64,000 nt of DNA from Acetobacteraceae bacterium (GCA_947475245.1 CANJLW010000011.1:1-64000), one strand, 5' to 3'. Shown: positions 1 to 9,093, counted from the first letter of the stretch. Notes: generated by a model from the sequence alone, not told the origin. Program-made: numbers and translations.

Positions 1-770
1 ATATCGAACACATCCAGCGCGGCGTGGCGCAACTGCCCACTCTCCAGGGCGGCGAGCATCGCAGCCTCGTCGACCAGCGCCCCGCGCGCCGTGTTCACCA
101 GGATCGCGCCCGGGCGAATCCGCCCCACCCGCTCCGCATTCAGAAACCCGCGCGTTTCATCGTTCAGCAGCAAATGCAGCGACAGCACCTGGCTTTCCGC
201 CAACAGCGTCTCCAGATCCACGAACGTCACATTCGCCGCGGTTTTCGCCGTTCGGTTCCAGGCCAGCACGCGCATGCCCGAACCCGCCGCGATGCGCGCG
301 ACCTCTGCCGCGATACCGCCATAGCCGATCAGGCCGAGCGTCTTGCCGGTCAGTTCCATGCCCTCTGTGCGGATCCAGTTGCCGGCGCGCATGCCGCGAT
401 CCATCCCCGCCAGACCGCGCGCGGCGGCCCACATCAGGGCGATCGTATGCTCCGCCACAGCCGTATCGCCGTAGCCCTTGATGATGTGCACGGTGATGCC
501 GAGTTCGGCCAGCTCCTCCGGGTTCATGTAGCTGCGCGCGCCGGTGCCCAGGAAGATCACGTGCTTCAGGCCCTTGCAGGCGCGCATGGCCTCCGTCGGC
601 ATCTGGGTGTGATCGTTCAGCACGAAGTCGTAGCCGGCGAGCAGGCCGGGCAGCGCGTCGGCGGGGATGTCGCCCTGTTCGTTCACGTCGACCGCGGGAT
701 CGTCGGGCAGCGACACGCGCTGAAAGACCGTCGCCAGATCGTCCACGGCGTCGATAAACAGGCCCTTCAT
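1..770 (-). CDS. D-isomer-specific 2-hydroxyacid dehydrogenase (partial, C-terminus off the left edge)
   Basis: The start codon lies at 768-770 and the reading frame stays open to base 1, so roughly 256 residues of the protein are present and the C-terminal part is missing. The family oxidises D-2-hydroxyacids or reduces 2-oxoacids with NAD(P). The nucleotide-binding glycine motif is visible near residue 145 as GLIGYGGIA, preceded by ELTGKT, and the later NTARGALVDE stretch carries the catalytic arginine typical of the family. The segment with the catalytic His/Glu is off the edge. It diverges from the penicillin-binding protein gene to the right. The substrate cannot be told from the sequence; glyoxylate/hydroxypyruvate reductase-like activity is one possibility. 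Confidence 0.9.
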   Translation of the reverse strand, partial: MKGLFIDAVDDLATVFQRVSLPDDPAVDVNEQGDIPADALPGLLAGYDFVLNDHTQMPTEAMRACKGLKHVIFLGTGARSYMNPEELAELGITVHIIKGYGDTAVAEHTIALMWAAARGLAGMDRGMRAGNWIRTEGMELTGKTLGLIGYGGIAAEVARIAAGSGMRVLAWNRTAKTAANVTFVDLETLLAESQVLSLHLLLNDETRGFLNAERVGRIRPGAILVNTARGALVDEAAMLAALESGQLRHAALDVFD

Positions 771-885
771 CGCGGTTCCCCTTTTGGGTGTTGATACGGG
801 CGCCAACTCTGCGCAAGCGTGGCGGGCTTCGCAAGCCGTGATAGACAGGCGCTTTGCATGGGGCGCGCGCCGCCCGGATTCGTGG

Positions 886-2691
886 ATGCCCCGCAAGCCG
901 CCTGCCGTCGCCCCGCCCCGGAAAAAAGCCCCCGCCGAACGGGCCGGCACCCGCGCGCCGGTCGCGAAGCCGCGCAAGCGCCGCTTTCTGTGGCGGGCGC
1001 TGACCTGGCTGTTCATCCTGTCGGTCTGGGCCGGCCTGGCGGCGACGCTGATGCTGCTGTGGTTCGCGCGCGACCTGCCCCGGCCGGACTCGGCGCTGGA
1101 CCCGTCGCGCCGGCCGAGCCTGACGTTGGAAGATCGGGGCGGGCAGACGATCGCGACGTTCGGCGATCTGGTCGGGGAATCGCTGCGCCTGTCGGACATG
1201 CCGCCCTGGCTGCCCGCCGCCGCCGTCGCTGTCGAAGACCGCCGCTTCTGGCACCATTACGGGATCGACCCCATCGGACTGGCGCGGGCCGCCTGGGTCA
1301 ACATCTCCGCCGGGCGGGTCGTGCAGGGGGGGTCGACCATTACCCAGCAGGTCGCCAAGACATTGTTTCTGTCCAACGCGCGCACGATGGAACGGAAGGT
1401 GCAGGAATTACTGCTGACGATCTGGCTGGAACAGCGCTTCAGCAAGCAGGAAATTCTGGAGATTTACCTGAACCGCGTTTACCTCGGCGCCGGGGCCTGG
1501 GGGGTGGACGCTGGGGCGAAGCTGTTCTTCGGCGTATCCGCTCGCAAAGTAACGATCTGGCAAGCGGCGGTGCTGGCCGGGCTGCCGCGCGCGCCGTCGC
1601 GGTTCAATCCGCGCGCCAGCGTGACCGCCGCCTCGGCCAGGGGCAAGGACGTGCTGGCGGCGATGGCCGATACCGGCGCGATCACCCAGGCGCAGGCCGC
1701 AACGGCGGCGGGGCAGATCAATTTCGCTCGGGTCGGGCGGGGATCGCCCGGCTGGTTCGCCGATTGGGCGGCGGAGCGCGCACAGACCCTGGTGCAGCCG
1801 AATACCGACGCCACGCTGCGAACAACGCTCGACGCCCGGATGCAGGCGGCGGCGGAGGCTCGGCTGGCGGCGCTGCTGGCCGGGCCGGGGGCGGCTTCGG
1901 GCGTCGGACAAGGTGCGATCGTGGTGCTGGACGCGGGGACCGGCGCCGTGCGCGCGATGGTCGGCGGGCGAGACTACCGCGAAAGCCCCTATAACCGCGC
2001 GCTGCTGGCTCGGCGGCAGCCGGGATCGTCGTTCAAGCCGTTCGTCTGGCTGGCGGCGATGGAAAAAGGCTTGCGGCCCGACGACCTGGTGCTGGATGCC
2101 CCGGTGAAGATCGGCACGTGGAGCCCGCAGAACTTCGACCACCGGTTTCAGGGGGAGGTGACGTTGGAAACCGCGCTGGCGGATTCTATCAACACCGCCT
2201 CTGTCCGTTTGTTGCTGCATGCCGGCGGGCCGCGCGCGGTGGCGGCGGTGGCGTCTCGGCTGGGGATCGCGGATGCGCTGCCGAACAACGCGTCGATCGC
2301 GCTGGGCACGGCGGAGGTCGGGTTGCTGGAACTGACGGCGGCTTACGCGGCGTTTTTCAACGGCGGACGGCGCGTGGCGCCGGTGGCGTTCGATCGGGGC
2401 GCGGGTGGGTTGGGCATGGCGGTGGATGCCGAGCGGGCGGAGATGATGCGCAGGATGCTGGGCGCGGTGGTGGCGCGCGGGTCGGGCAAGGCGGCGGCGG
2501 TGGCGGGGCGGTTCGTGGGCGGAAAGACGGGAACGACTCAGGATTTCCGCGATGCGTGGTTTGTGGGGTGTATCGATCACACGATGATTGGGGTTTGGCT
2601 GGGGAATGATGACAATACGCCGATGAAGGGCGTGACCGGCAGCGGCCTGCCGGCGCGCCTGTTCCGCGATGTGGCGGCGGAGGTGCGGTAA
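886..2691 (+). CDS. Class A penicillin-binding protein (PBP1A-like bifunctional transglycosylase/transpeptidase)
   Basis: Bifunctional murein synthase that polymerises lipid II and cross-links peptides in the periplasm. I chose the ATG at 886 (601 residues) over a TTG at 784, because the extra 34 residues look like non-coding extension and the ATG is followed by a basic cytoplasmic tail and one membrane anchor (about residues 37-60). The glycosyltransferase (GT51) domain shows EDRRF near 117 and GGSTITQQ near 148. The transpeptidase domain shows the SxxK motif (SSFK near 381), SIN near 434 and KTGTT near 547, so both active sites look intact. At about 600 residues it is shorter than most PBP1A proteins. 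A second class A enzyme, PBP1C, lies at 32.2-34.1 kb. Confidence 0.93.
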   Translation: MPRKPPAVAPPRKKAPAERAGTRAPVAKPRKRRFLWRALTWLFILSVWAGLAATLMLLWFARDLPRPDSALDPSRRPSLTLEDRGGQTIATFGDLVGESLRLSDMPPWLPAAAVAVEDRRFWHHYGIDPIGLARAAWVNISAGRVVQGGSTITQQVAKTLFLSNARTMERKVQELLLTIWLEQRFSKQEILEIYLNRVYLGAGAWGVDAGAKLFFGVSARKVTIWQAAVLAGLPRAPSRFNPRASVTAASARGKDVLAAMADTGAITQAQAATAAGQINFARVGRGSPGWFADWAAERAQTLVQPNTDATLRTTLDARMQAAAEARLAALLAGPGAASGVGQGAIVVLDAGTGAVRAMVGGRDYRESPYNRALLARRQPGSSFKPFVWLAAMEKGLRPDDLVLDAPVKIGTWSPQNFDHRFQGEVTLETALADSINTASVRLLLHAGGPRAVAAVASRLGIADALPNNASIALGTAEVGLLELTAAYAAFFNGGRRVAPVAFDRGAGGLGMAVDAERAEMMRRMLGAVVARGSGKAAAVAGRFVGGKTGTTQDFRDAWFVGCIDHTMIGVWLGNDDNTPMKGVTGSGLPARLFRDVAAEVR

Positions 2692-2758
2692 GCCGCTTTC
2701 GACGGGGCGGCGATTGCGGTAGGGTTGACGCGCGTGATGGGGATGGGTGGTCATTTCG

Positions 2759-5275
2759 ATGAAGGGTTTTGTGTCTTACGCCCATGAGGATGGGGAGATG
2801 TTCAAAGAAGTCAGGAAGTACCTGACCCATCTGGAGCGTGTTTTTGAGATCGAGTTTTGGTCAGACCACAGCATTCGCGCCGGCCAGCATTGGAACACGG
2901 AAATCCGCGACGCGATCAACGCGGCGGACGTCTTTCTGCTGCTGTGCAGCCCCAGCTTCCTGGCCAGTGACTTTATTTTCGATGAAGCAGTGGCGGCGAT
3001 CGAGGGCAGGGCAAGGAAGGATCAAATAATCCCCGTAATCCTTCAGGGACGTCGGTGGAGAGATCACTTCGGCGCCTATCAGGCCGTGCCGACCGACCAG
3101 AACGACGTAAAGCCGATCGTCAATTGGGTACCGCAGTCGGAAGGCTACGAACAGGCGTTCGAACAAGTCAAAGTCGCGTTGGCGAAGCTCCCCGGCATCA
3201 AAACGAAGCCCCCGCGCGGCGCCAATGCGTTGATCCTCGCGCCGCAGGCCCCGGCGGGCAAATCATGGTACAAACAACACGGGCGCTTCGTTTCACAATT
3301 GGATAGCGGCCCGCCGGACGAAGCGGCGGCTGCGGACGGTGTCGTGCGCACCTTGTTGTCGGCGCTGGTCGAACGGGCGGAACAATTCGCAACGGAAAGC
3401 ACCGATTTCGACCAGGACGAACTGACGCAAGCCGCCGTCCAATTGGGGATCAGCATTCGCGCTGTCCTGGACGGCGCGGTGCCCAAAATCGTCCTTGCCT
3501 TCAGCGCCGTAGTGACCCTGGGATCCTTCCGCACCCAGTTCCGCCGGTGGCGCGACACCGGGCGCAACAGCGAAGCGCCGGACGCCGGGCGGGAACATCG
3601 GCTGGATAATCTGGTGAATCAGGCGATGCTCGCCCTGATGCAGTTCCCCACCATCCGCGACAAGCAGCCCTTGCCGAACGATGCCCGGGACCTTGCCTAT
3701 CTGACATGCTTCGCTCGGCCGATCATGGAAGCCGCGCATCGTATCGGGCTGATCGACGATGCCGATTGGAAGGGCGTTGAGGCCGAGTTCGAGGACGCGA
3801 ACCGAGAGAACGACGGGCAGTCGGACAATGCCCCGCGCGCGGTGCTGACGGCGCGCAATTTCCTGTATCGCCTGGGCGGCGTCGCCGCGGGCTTCGTGCC
3901 TGGCGCGACAATCGCGGGGGACGCCGCCGACGCTCCGCTCGCCGCGAAAATGACGCGGCTTCTGCGCGAGGAGACAAACGCGCTGGAAAGCTTCGCGGCG
4001 CGGCTGCCGGACCATTACAGGGACGCTTTCAGGCAGGTGATGAACGTCGCCGCAACGACCGGCCTGACGGTTCAGGCACCGCCGCGGCCGACCGAACCGC
4101 CGGCGGATTTCGACATGAAGAAGGTCAGGGAGCTTGTCCTCGCCGGCCGGACTGTCCCGGATGCTTGGGTGCCGTTTGTTACGTCGTTGGACTTTTTTAT
4201 TACGGGACTGAACGACCTGAAACCGCTTAGCGCCCTCGCCGCTCTCCAGAGCCTCTCTCTCAGCAGCGCACCGTTGGTAAACGACCTGACACCACTCAGT
4301 GCGCTCTATGCTCTCCAGGCCATCTATCTGAGCAACACGCAGGTAAGCGACCTCACACCGCTCAGCGCCCTATCCGCTCTCGAGACCATCTATCTCAACA
4401 ACACACAGGTGAGCGACCTGACGCCGCTCAGCGCCCTCTCCGCTCTCCAGACCATCCGTCTCAACAACACACAGGTGAGCGACCTGACACCGCTCGGCGT
4501 CCTCTCCGCTCTCCAGACCATCGATCTCGACAATACACAGGTGAGGGACCTGACACCGCTCAGCGCCCTCTCCGCTCTCCAGACCATCCATCTCGACGGC
4601 ACACAGGTGACCGACCTGACACCGCTCAGCGTCCTCTCCGCTCTCCAGACCATCACTCTCAACAGCACACAGGTGAGCGACCTGACACCGCTCAGCGCAC
4701 TCTCCGCTCTCCAGACCATCGATCTCAACAGCACACAGGTAAGCGACCTGACACCGCTCAGCGCCCTCTCCTCTCTCCAGACCATCACTCTCAACAGCAC
4801 ACAGGTAAGCGACCTGACACCGCTCAGCGCCCTCTCCGCTCTCCAGAGCATCTCTCTCAACAGCACACAGGTAAGCGACCTGACACCGCTCAGCGCCCTC
4901 TCCGCTCTCCAGACCATCCGTCTCAACAACACACAGGTGAGCGATCTGAGACCGCTCAGCGTCCTCTTCGCTCTCCAGACCATCTCTCTCGACCGCACAC
5001 AGGTGAGCGACCTGACACCGCTCAGCGTCCTCTCCGCTCTCCAGATCATCTCTCTCAACAGTACACAGGTGAGCGACCTGACACCGCTCAGCGCACTCTC
5101 CGCTCTCGAGGCCATCGATCTCAGCCACACACGGGTAAGCGACCTGACACCGCTCAGGGCGCTGGCAGACCTCCAACACCTGTTCGTGACGGGATCAAAG
5201 GTCACCAACACCAACGTGCTGGCTCATCTCTCAAACCTGCGTATCACCCGCCGCCCCGACGATCCCCCTCAGTAA
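2759..5275 (+). CDS. TIR-domain protein with C-terminal leucine-rich repeats
   Basis: Large (838 residues) cytoplasmic protein without a signal peptide. Residues about 3-140 form a TIR_2-type domain: it opens with FVSYAHED, has WSDHSIRAG, and SPSFLASDF is followed by the Glu (E76) at the position of the catalytic NADase glutamate of TIR enzymes. A roughly 330-residue region follows that I do not recognise. From about residue 486 there are 15 tandem 22-residue leucine-rich repeats. The ATG at 2759 is preferred to a GTG 12 bases upstream because TIR domains start right at this beta strand. Bacterial TIR domains often cleave NAD or make cyclic ADP-ribose signals in antiphage defence, and LRRs usually recognise a ligand; a sensor-effector role is inference. 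The 3' end overlaps the convergent caspase-like gene by 7 bp. Confidence 0.85.
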   Translation: MKGFVSYAHEDGEMFKEVRKYLTHLERVFEIEFWSDHSIRAGQHWNTEIRDAINAADVFLLLCSPSFLASDFIFDEAVAAIEGRARKDQIIPVILQGRRWRDHFGAYQAVPTDQNDVKPIVNWVPQSEGYEQAFEQVKVALAKLPGIKTKPPRGANALILAPQAPAGKSWYKQHGRFVSQLDSGPPDEAAAADGVVRTLLSALVERAEQFATESTDFDQDELTQAAVQLGISIRAVLDGAVPKIVLAFSAVVTLGSFRTQFRRWRDTGRNSEAPDAGREHRLDNLVNQAMLALMQFPTIRDKQPLPNDARDLAYLTCFARPIMEAAHRIGLIDDADWKGVEAEFEDANRENDGQSDNAPRAVLTARNFLYRLGGVAAGFVPGATIAGDAADAPLAAKMTRLLREETNALESFAARLPDHYRDAFRQVMNVAATTGLTVQAPPRPTEPPADFDMKKVRELVLAGRTVPDAWVPFVTSLDFFITGLNDLKPLSALAALQSLSLSSAPLVNDLTPLSALYALQAIYLSNTQVSDLTPLSALSALETIYLNNTQVSDLTPLSALSALQTIRLNNTQVSDLTPLGVLSALQTIDLDNTQVRDLTPLSALSALQTIHLDGTQVTDLTPLSVLSALQTITLNSTQVSDLTPLSALSALQTIDLNSTQVSDLTPLSALSSLQTITLNSTQVSDLTPLSALSALQSISLNSTQVSDLTPLSALSALQTIRLNNTQVSDLRPLSVLFALQTISLDRTQVSDLTPLSVLSALQIISLNSTQVSDLTPLSALSALEAIDLSHTRVSDLTPLRALADLQHLFVTGSKVTNTNVLAHLSNLRITRRPDDPPQ
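4214..5206 (+). repeat. 15 tandem 66-bp units encoding 22-residue leucine-rich repeats
   Basis: Each unit encodes a 22-residue repeat starting DLTPLSALSALQ and ending TQVS. The first unit has one extra codon and the last two are degenerate. The central units are nearly identical at DNA level (for example ctgacaccgctcagcg recurs in almost every unit), which points to recent duplication or gene conversion. Variation is concentrated in the two or three residues around the IxLxxT positions, which form the exposed concave face of an LRR solenoid. The ladder asparagine of classical LRRs is replaced by threonine. The repeat also opens long antisense frames that are not genes. Confidence 0.95.
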
Positions 5276-8220
5276 TCCGCGTCCAGCGTGAACAGCACCG
5301 ACTTCACCACGTCCGGCCGGTTGAACCGGCCCTTCATGTCGGGCGAAGCAGAGGCCGGGCGGTAGTCGGATGCCGCGTTCAGATTGGTGGTGACCTGCCA
5401 ACCCATCAGCGCCTCGCCCTGCGGGCTCGCCATGTAATAGCCGGCGGGGGTAAAGGCGGCCCAGGCGCCGCCGTCGGGGGTCGCCTGCAGCGCCAGCAGT
5501 TCTTTCCCGTCCTGCGCGCGATACCAGCGGATCGTGCCGTCGCCGAACGCAGCCACGACAATCCGCCCATCCGCGCTCTGGTTCACCCGCCACGTCGCAT
5601 CCGGTGCCGCTCGGCGCCAAATGCCGGTGCCGGCGGCGTCATACAGCCCCAGCGACCACGACGCGCCGAGCGCGACGCGCTTGTTGGCGACGGCGACGCT
5701 AAGGGCGTATTCGCCGGGGTCGATGTCCAGCCGCTTGCCGTTCACGATGGGATCGGGGCGATAGGCGAAGTTCTGCACCCGCAGACCGTCGGCGGAAGGC
5801 GCGGCGTTGGACAGCGCCCCGCCGCGGCCCATGCCGAACTCTCCGGTCATGGCATTGAAGCGATAGACGCGGTCGGGCGCGTTCATCGCCGCCCATTCCA
5901 CGATCGTGCCGTCCTTGGACACGCGCAGCAGCGGCGATTCGCCTTCCTCGTCGCGCGGCCCCTTCATGTCGAGCATCGGCGGCTTGATGTGGCGCTGCCG
6001 GCCCCAGGGGGTGATCAGCGACAAGCCGCCGTCGAACTCGGCGACCACGACTTCCATGTCGCCGCTCAACCCGCCCTTGCTGCCGGCCTTGACCGGCACG
6101 ATCGCGCTGATGGCGTGATCGAAGAATTCATAGGGATAGGCCGGGCCGCGCGCCTTGCCCTGATCGACCCAGGCGACCAGGCGGCTGGTCGAACCGCTCC
6201 AGAACGCATCGCCGGCGGCGAACAGGACTTCTCCGTCGCGGCTCCACGCGATGCGATCCAGGCGAGAGGCGTCGACGCTGGAAACGGCGGGGTATTTGTC
6301 GTCGAGTTCCCACTTGCCGTTGCCCTCGGTGGAGCGATCCTTCCACCACTGCACCTGCTTGTCGTTGTCGAAGGACACGGCGAGGATGGAGCGATAGTCT
6401 TTCTGGCGGCTCAGGAAACTGTCCAACGCCTCAAACCCCGTCATCTTCGGGGGGGCGGTCAGGCCGAACTTGACGCGGAACGGGCGGAGATGGGGCTTGG
6501 AGCCGCGGACCTGGAAGGTGACGGGCGCGCCGCCGGATTTGCCGTAGACGCGGATGCCGCCGTCGCGCGATGCGGCGGCGAGGCGACCGTCCTGATCGAA
6601 GGACACGCCGGTGACGCCGGCGGTGTAGTTCCGATCCTCGAACTGCAAATCGTTGTCGCGCCAGACCTTTACGCCGTTGGCGCCGCCCAGGCCGGCGGCG
6701 AGGCGCCCGTCGGTGGCGAAGGCGAGGGATTGGACGAGATCGGGCAGATTGCCGTGGCGGCGGACGACGGCGCCGGTGGGGATGTCGAAGACGTAGATGT
6801 TGATGTTGCCGGGGCCCGGGCCGGTGTGGCCGGCGACGGCGGCGAGGCGACCGTCGACGGAGACGGCGACGGCATACAGCTTGCCTTCATTATCCGGGCC
6901 GGCGGGCGGGCGGAACACGCGTTGCAGCTTCAGGTCGGGGAGCGACCAGATGCGCGCGGTCTTGTCGTCGCCGATGGTGATCAGAACCTTGCTGTCGAGA
7001 TCGGTGGCGGCGTCGTTGATGCGCGCGGAATGGGTGCCGAGTTCCAGCTTCGGCAGGAACTGACCGACCCGGACGCGCGGCGCGGCGGCGTCCCAAACCG
7101 GCGGCGGGGGGGTGGCGGGCAGCACGGGGGCGGCCACGACGACGGGCGGCGGCGCGGGGGCCGGGGTTGGGGCCGGCGGAGGCGGCGGGGCGACAACAAC
7201 GGGGGCCGGGGGCGGCGCTGGCGCGGGAGTCGGTTCCGGCTGCGGCGCGGGGGCCGGAGTCGGCGCGATGGCGACCGGCGGTGGGGCCGGGGCGGGCGTC
7301 GGCGCGGGGGTCGGAACCGGGGTGGGCGCGATGGCGACCGGCGGCGGGGCCGGAACCGGCGTGGGTACCGGCGCGGGGGCCGGGGCGGCGATCACCGGCG
7401 GCGGCGGGGCGGGCGGCGTGAACACCGGCAGCGACGGCGGCAAGGCCGGCGGCAGCGGCGGCGGACGCGGCGCGACCATGATCTCACTGAATTCCGGCGG
7501 GTTGGCCGACCCATAGGTGGAGAAGAAAGGCGCTTGATAGCGGGTCGTGCCGCGCGTTTCAGTGCGCGTTTTATCGTTGGCGACACGGATCAGATCGTCG
7601 ACGCGCCGGGTTGCCTTGGTCTCGATTTCACGGATCAGGCGTTCCGTCCACTGCGACATGACGGGGCCGGGATAGGATTGCTGATTGGCCCCGGCGCCGA
7701 AGGCGATGATGCCGTTGAAGGAGACGTTTTGCGGCTCCACAAAGCCCGCGCTGCGCCCGCCGTCGGCGGGATCGCGGCAGGCATCCAGCAGCACGACGCG
7801 GTACGGTCCGCCGTCTGTCAGCAAGCGCGCGACGGGGAATAACGTGTCGGGGGACGCCGCCGAGGGCGCCGGCGCATCCGACGGCACAATGAAGTTCTGC
7901 CCGCGAACGACGGTACCGTGCGAGGACACATAAATCAGAGCTATATCGGCCTTACGATCGAGCACCGCGCGCTCGAACTGTCTGTGATCGATTTTCAGCT
8001 GTTCCAGCGACGCATCCGGGCTCGTCAGCACATAATACCCCGCTCGGCGCAGGCGATCCTCCATCTCCGACCGGTCGTTGACGACCTCTTTGATGTCAGG
8101 CCAGGTGCCCGGCTTGAACCGGCTGTTGGTGATGACCCACGCGACTTTTTCCGCCGCCCAGCCCGCATGGGACCAGAGCGCGAGCGTCACGGACAGCAGC
8201 ACACTCACCAGATAGCGCAT
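5269..8220 (-). CDS. Exported caspase-like (peptidase C14) protein with proline-rich linker and WD40-type repeats
   Basis: The protein has 983 residues from the ATG at 8218-8220, chosen over a GTG 24 codons upstream because it begins a clear Sec signal peptide (MRYLVSVLLSVTLALW, then SHAGWAA). The caspase p20-like domain (about 25-250) shows the catalytic His in SSHG (H101) and the catalytic Cys in LLDACRD (C148). A low-complexity linker of roughly 130 residues made of Pro, Ala, Val and Thr follows. The C-terminal 550 residues contain WD40-like strands such as DDKTARIWSL, GGIRVYG and GDGTIRWY, probably a propeller. Family members are metacaspase/orthocaspase-like cysteine proteases. The signal peptide places it in the periplasm or outside. 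It converges with the TIR-LRR gene and diverges from the OmpA-type gene. Confidence 0.87.
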   Translation of the reverse strand: MRYLVSVLLSVTLALWSHAGWAAEKVAWVITNSRFKPGTWPDIKEVVNDRSEMEDRLRRAGYYVLTSPDASLEQLKIDHRQFERAVLDRKADIALIYVSSHGTVVRGQNFIVPSDAPAPSAASPDTLFPVARLLTDGGPYRVVLLDACRDPADGGRSAGFVEPQNVSFNGIIAFGAGANQQSYPGPVMSQWTERLIREIETKATRRVDDLIRVANDKTRTETRGTTRYQAPFFSTYGSANPPEFSEIMVAPRPPPLPPALPPSLPVFTPPAPPPPVIAAPAPAPVPTPVPAPPPVAIAPTPVPTPAPTPAPAPPPVAIAPTPAPAPQPEPTPAPAPPPAPVVVAPPPPPAPTPAPAPPPVVVAAPVLPATPPPPVWDAAAPRVRVGQFLPKLELGTHSARINDAATDLDSKVLITIGDDKTARIWSLPDLKLQRVFRPPAGPDNEGKLYAVAVSVDGRLAAVAGHTGPGPGNINIYVFDIPTGAVVRRHGNLPDLVQSLAFATDGRLAAGLGGANGVKVWRDNDLQFEDRNYTAGVTGVSFDQDGRLAAASRDGGIRVYGKSGGAPVTFQVRGSKPHLRPFRVKFGLTAPPKMTGFEALDSFLSRQKDYRSILAVSFDNDKQVQWWKDRSTEGNGKWELDDKYPAVSSVDASRLDRIAWSRDGEVLFAAGDAFWSGSTSRLVAWVDQGKARGPAYPYEFFDHAISAIVPVKAGSKGGLSGDMEVVVAEFDGGLSLITPWGRQRHIKPPMLDMKGPRDEEGESPLLRVSKDGTIVEWAAMNAPDRVYRFNAMTGEFGMGRGGALSNAAPSADGLRVQNFAYRPDPIVNGKRLDIDPGEYALSVAVANKRVALGASWSLGLYDAAGTGIWRRAAPDATWRVNQSADGRIVVAAFGDGTIRWYRAQDGKELLALQATPDGGAWAAFTPAGYYMASPQGEALMGWQVTTNLNAASDYRPASASPDMKGRFNRPDVVKSVLFTLDADY

Positions 8221-8396
8221 AGGAGATGAAAGCTCCGTAATCCCACCGATGGCGTTACGGTAACCAAGCTTGGCCGCCAAGCCCACCCCCAAAACGATGC
8301 AATGCGGCGAAACCTGTCATCGTTGTTGATTTTTGTCGCCGAGGGCGCAATAATCCCATTTGTTGGATTGCTGTTTGCAATGTTTGGGGATCGAGT
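8221..8396. promoter_or_regulatory. Divergent intergenic region between the caspase-like and OmpA-type genes
   Basis: The 176 bases separate two divergent starts and must carry promoters in both directions. The stretch from about 8320 to 8390 is noticeably more A+T rich than its surroundings (cgttgttgatttttg, later cccatttgttgg), as expected for promoter DNA, but I find no convincing -35/-10 pair with proper spacing and no clear operator. Nothing here looks like an additional gene. Confidence 0.4.
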
Positions 8397-9089
8397 ATGC
8401 GCATCGCCGCTTTGCCTTCACTGCTGAAATACTCTGTTGCCGGCGTCATCGTTGTCATTGCCGCGGTCGGATCGGCGCATGCCCAATCTGGCGCGCAAGG
8501 CGGGGCAAAGATCGATTGCAGCAAGGAAATCGTGTTCAATAACGGCTGGACGCTCGAAGGTCTGCGCGCGGTGCGCGAGGCCTGCGCCCATCCGGCCGGC
8601 GCGACCGACGGCAAGGGTATCCGCCGGATCAACCCAATCCCGGTGGAAACGGTGCCCGCGATCCGCAGCGTGCCGGCGCGCCCGATCGTCGCGCCGGGCG
8701 GCTGCCCGGGCCGCATGGAAGGCCGCACGAAGGAACCAACTCCGGCCGGGCGTCACGACGTGGCGTTCACGTTCAAGTTCGGCGCGAATGTCGATACGGT
8801 GCCGCCGGTGGCGATGAACAGCCTGATCGTGTTCCGCAAGTATTTGTCTGAATACTTTCCGAACGGCACGATCGACATCGTCGGCCACGCGGATGCGTCG
8901 GGCAACGACGACATGAACGACGCGCTGTCGCAGCGGCGGGCGGAAAACGCGGTGAGGGTGATCGCCGACGGCGACCCGGAACTGGGCCGTCGCCTGCGCG
9001 CGGTCGGCGGCGGCGCGCGCGAACTGCGCCCCGATGTCGCCCCGTGCGACGAAAGCCAACGCCGGATCGAGGCGCGGATTCCGCTGTAG
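8397..9089 (+). CDS. OmpA-family protein with C-terminal peptidoglycan-binding domain
   Basis: Secreted protein of 230 residues with a signal peptide of about 29 residues ending SAHA. A linker rich in proline precedes an OmpA_C-like domain from about residue 120. The diagnostic region reads GHADASGND, then LSQRRAENA, with the Asp and Arg that hold diaminopimelate of peptidoglycan. No beta-barrel is present, so it is probably a periplasmic wall-binding protein rather than a porin. Three cysteines outside the signal peptide (DCSKE, EACAH, GGCPG) precede the domain and a fourth (PCDES) lies near the end, so disulfides are possible. It diverges from the caspase-like gene and may form an envelope-stress unit with it (inference). 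Confidence 0.85.
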   Translation: MRIAALPSLLKYSVAGVIVVIAAVGSAHAQSGAQGGAKIDCSKEIVFNNGWTLEGLRAVREACAHPAGATDGKGIRRINPIPVETVPAIRSVPARPIVAPGGCPGRMEGRTKEPTPAGRHDVAFTFKFGANVDTVPPVAMNSLIVFRKYLSEYFPNGTIDIVGHADASGNDDMNDALSQRRAENAVRVIADGDPELGRRLRAVGGGARELRPDVAPCDESQRRIEARIPL

Positions 9090-9093
9090 CGCG

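Noticed and set aside
784-885. Longer N-terminus of the class A penicillin-binding protein from a TTG at 784
   Set aside because: The extra residues have no ribosome site and no conserved feature, while ATG 886 starts the basic tail before the membrane anchor.
2747-2758. GTG start of the TIR-LRR protein
   Set aside because: It adds only four residues ahead of the first TIR strand; the ATG at 2759 is the simpler start.
4214-5206. Possible CRISPR array
   Set aside because: The repeats are contiguous 66-bp units in frame with a protein and have no variable spacers of constant length; no cas genes lie nearby.
4370-5214. Two overlapping antisense frames of 269 and 274 residues with repeated Cys-rich and Arg-rich units
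   Set aside because: They are the complement of the LRR repeat array; the 66-bp periodicity keeps all frames open. They have no start signal and no recognisable domain.
7112-7516. Gly/Ala-rich frame opposite the proline-rich linker
   Set aside because: It is the complement of Pro/Ala/Thr codons of the caspase-like protein and has no family features.
5989-7842. Plus-strand frame of 617 residues opposite the caspase-like gene
   Set aside because: Its composition is Gly/Arg/Asp-rich, typical of the complement of high-GC coding DNA, and the minus strand encodes a clear caspase/WD40 protein.
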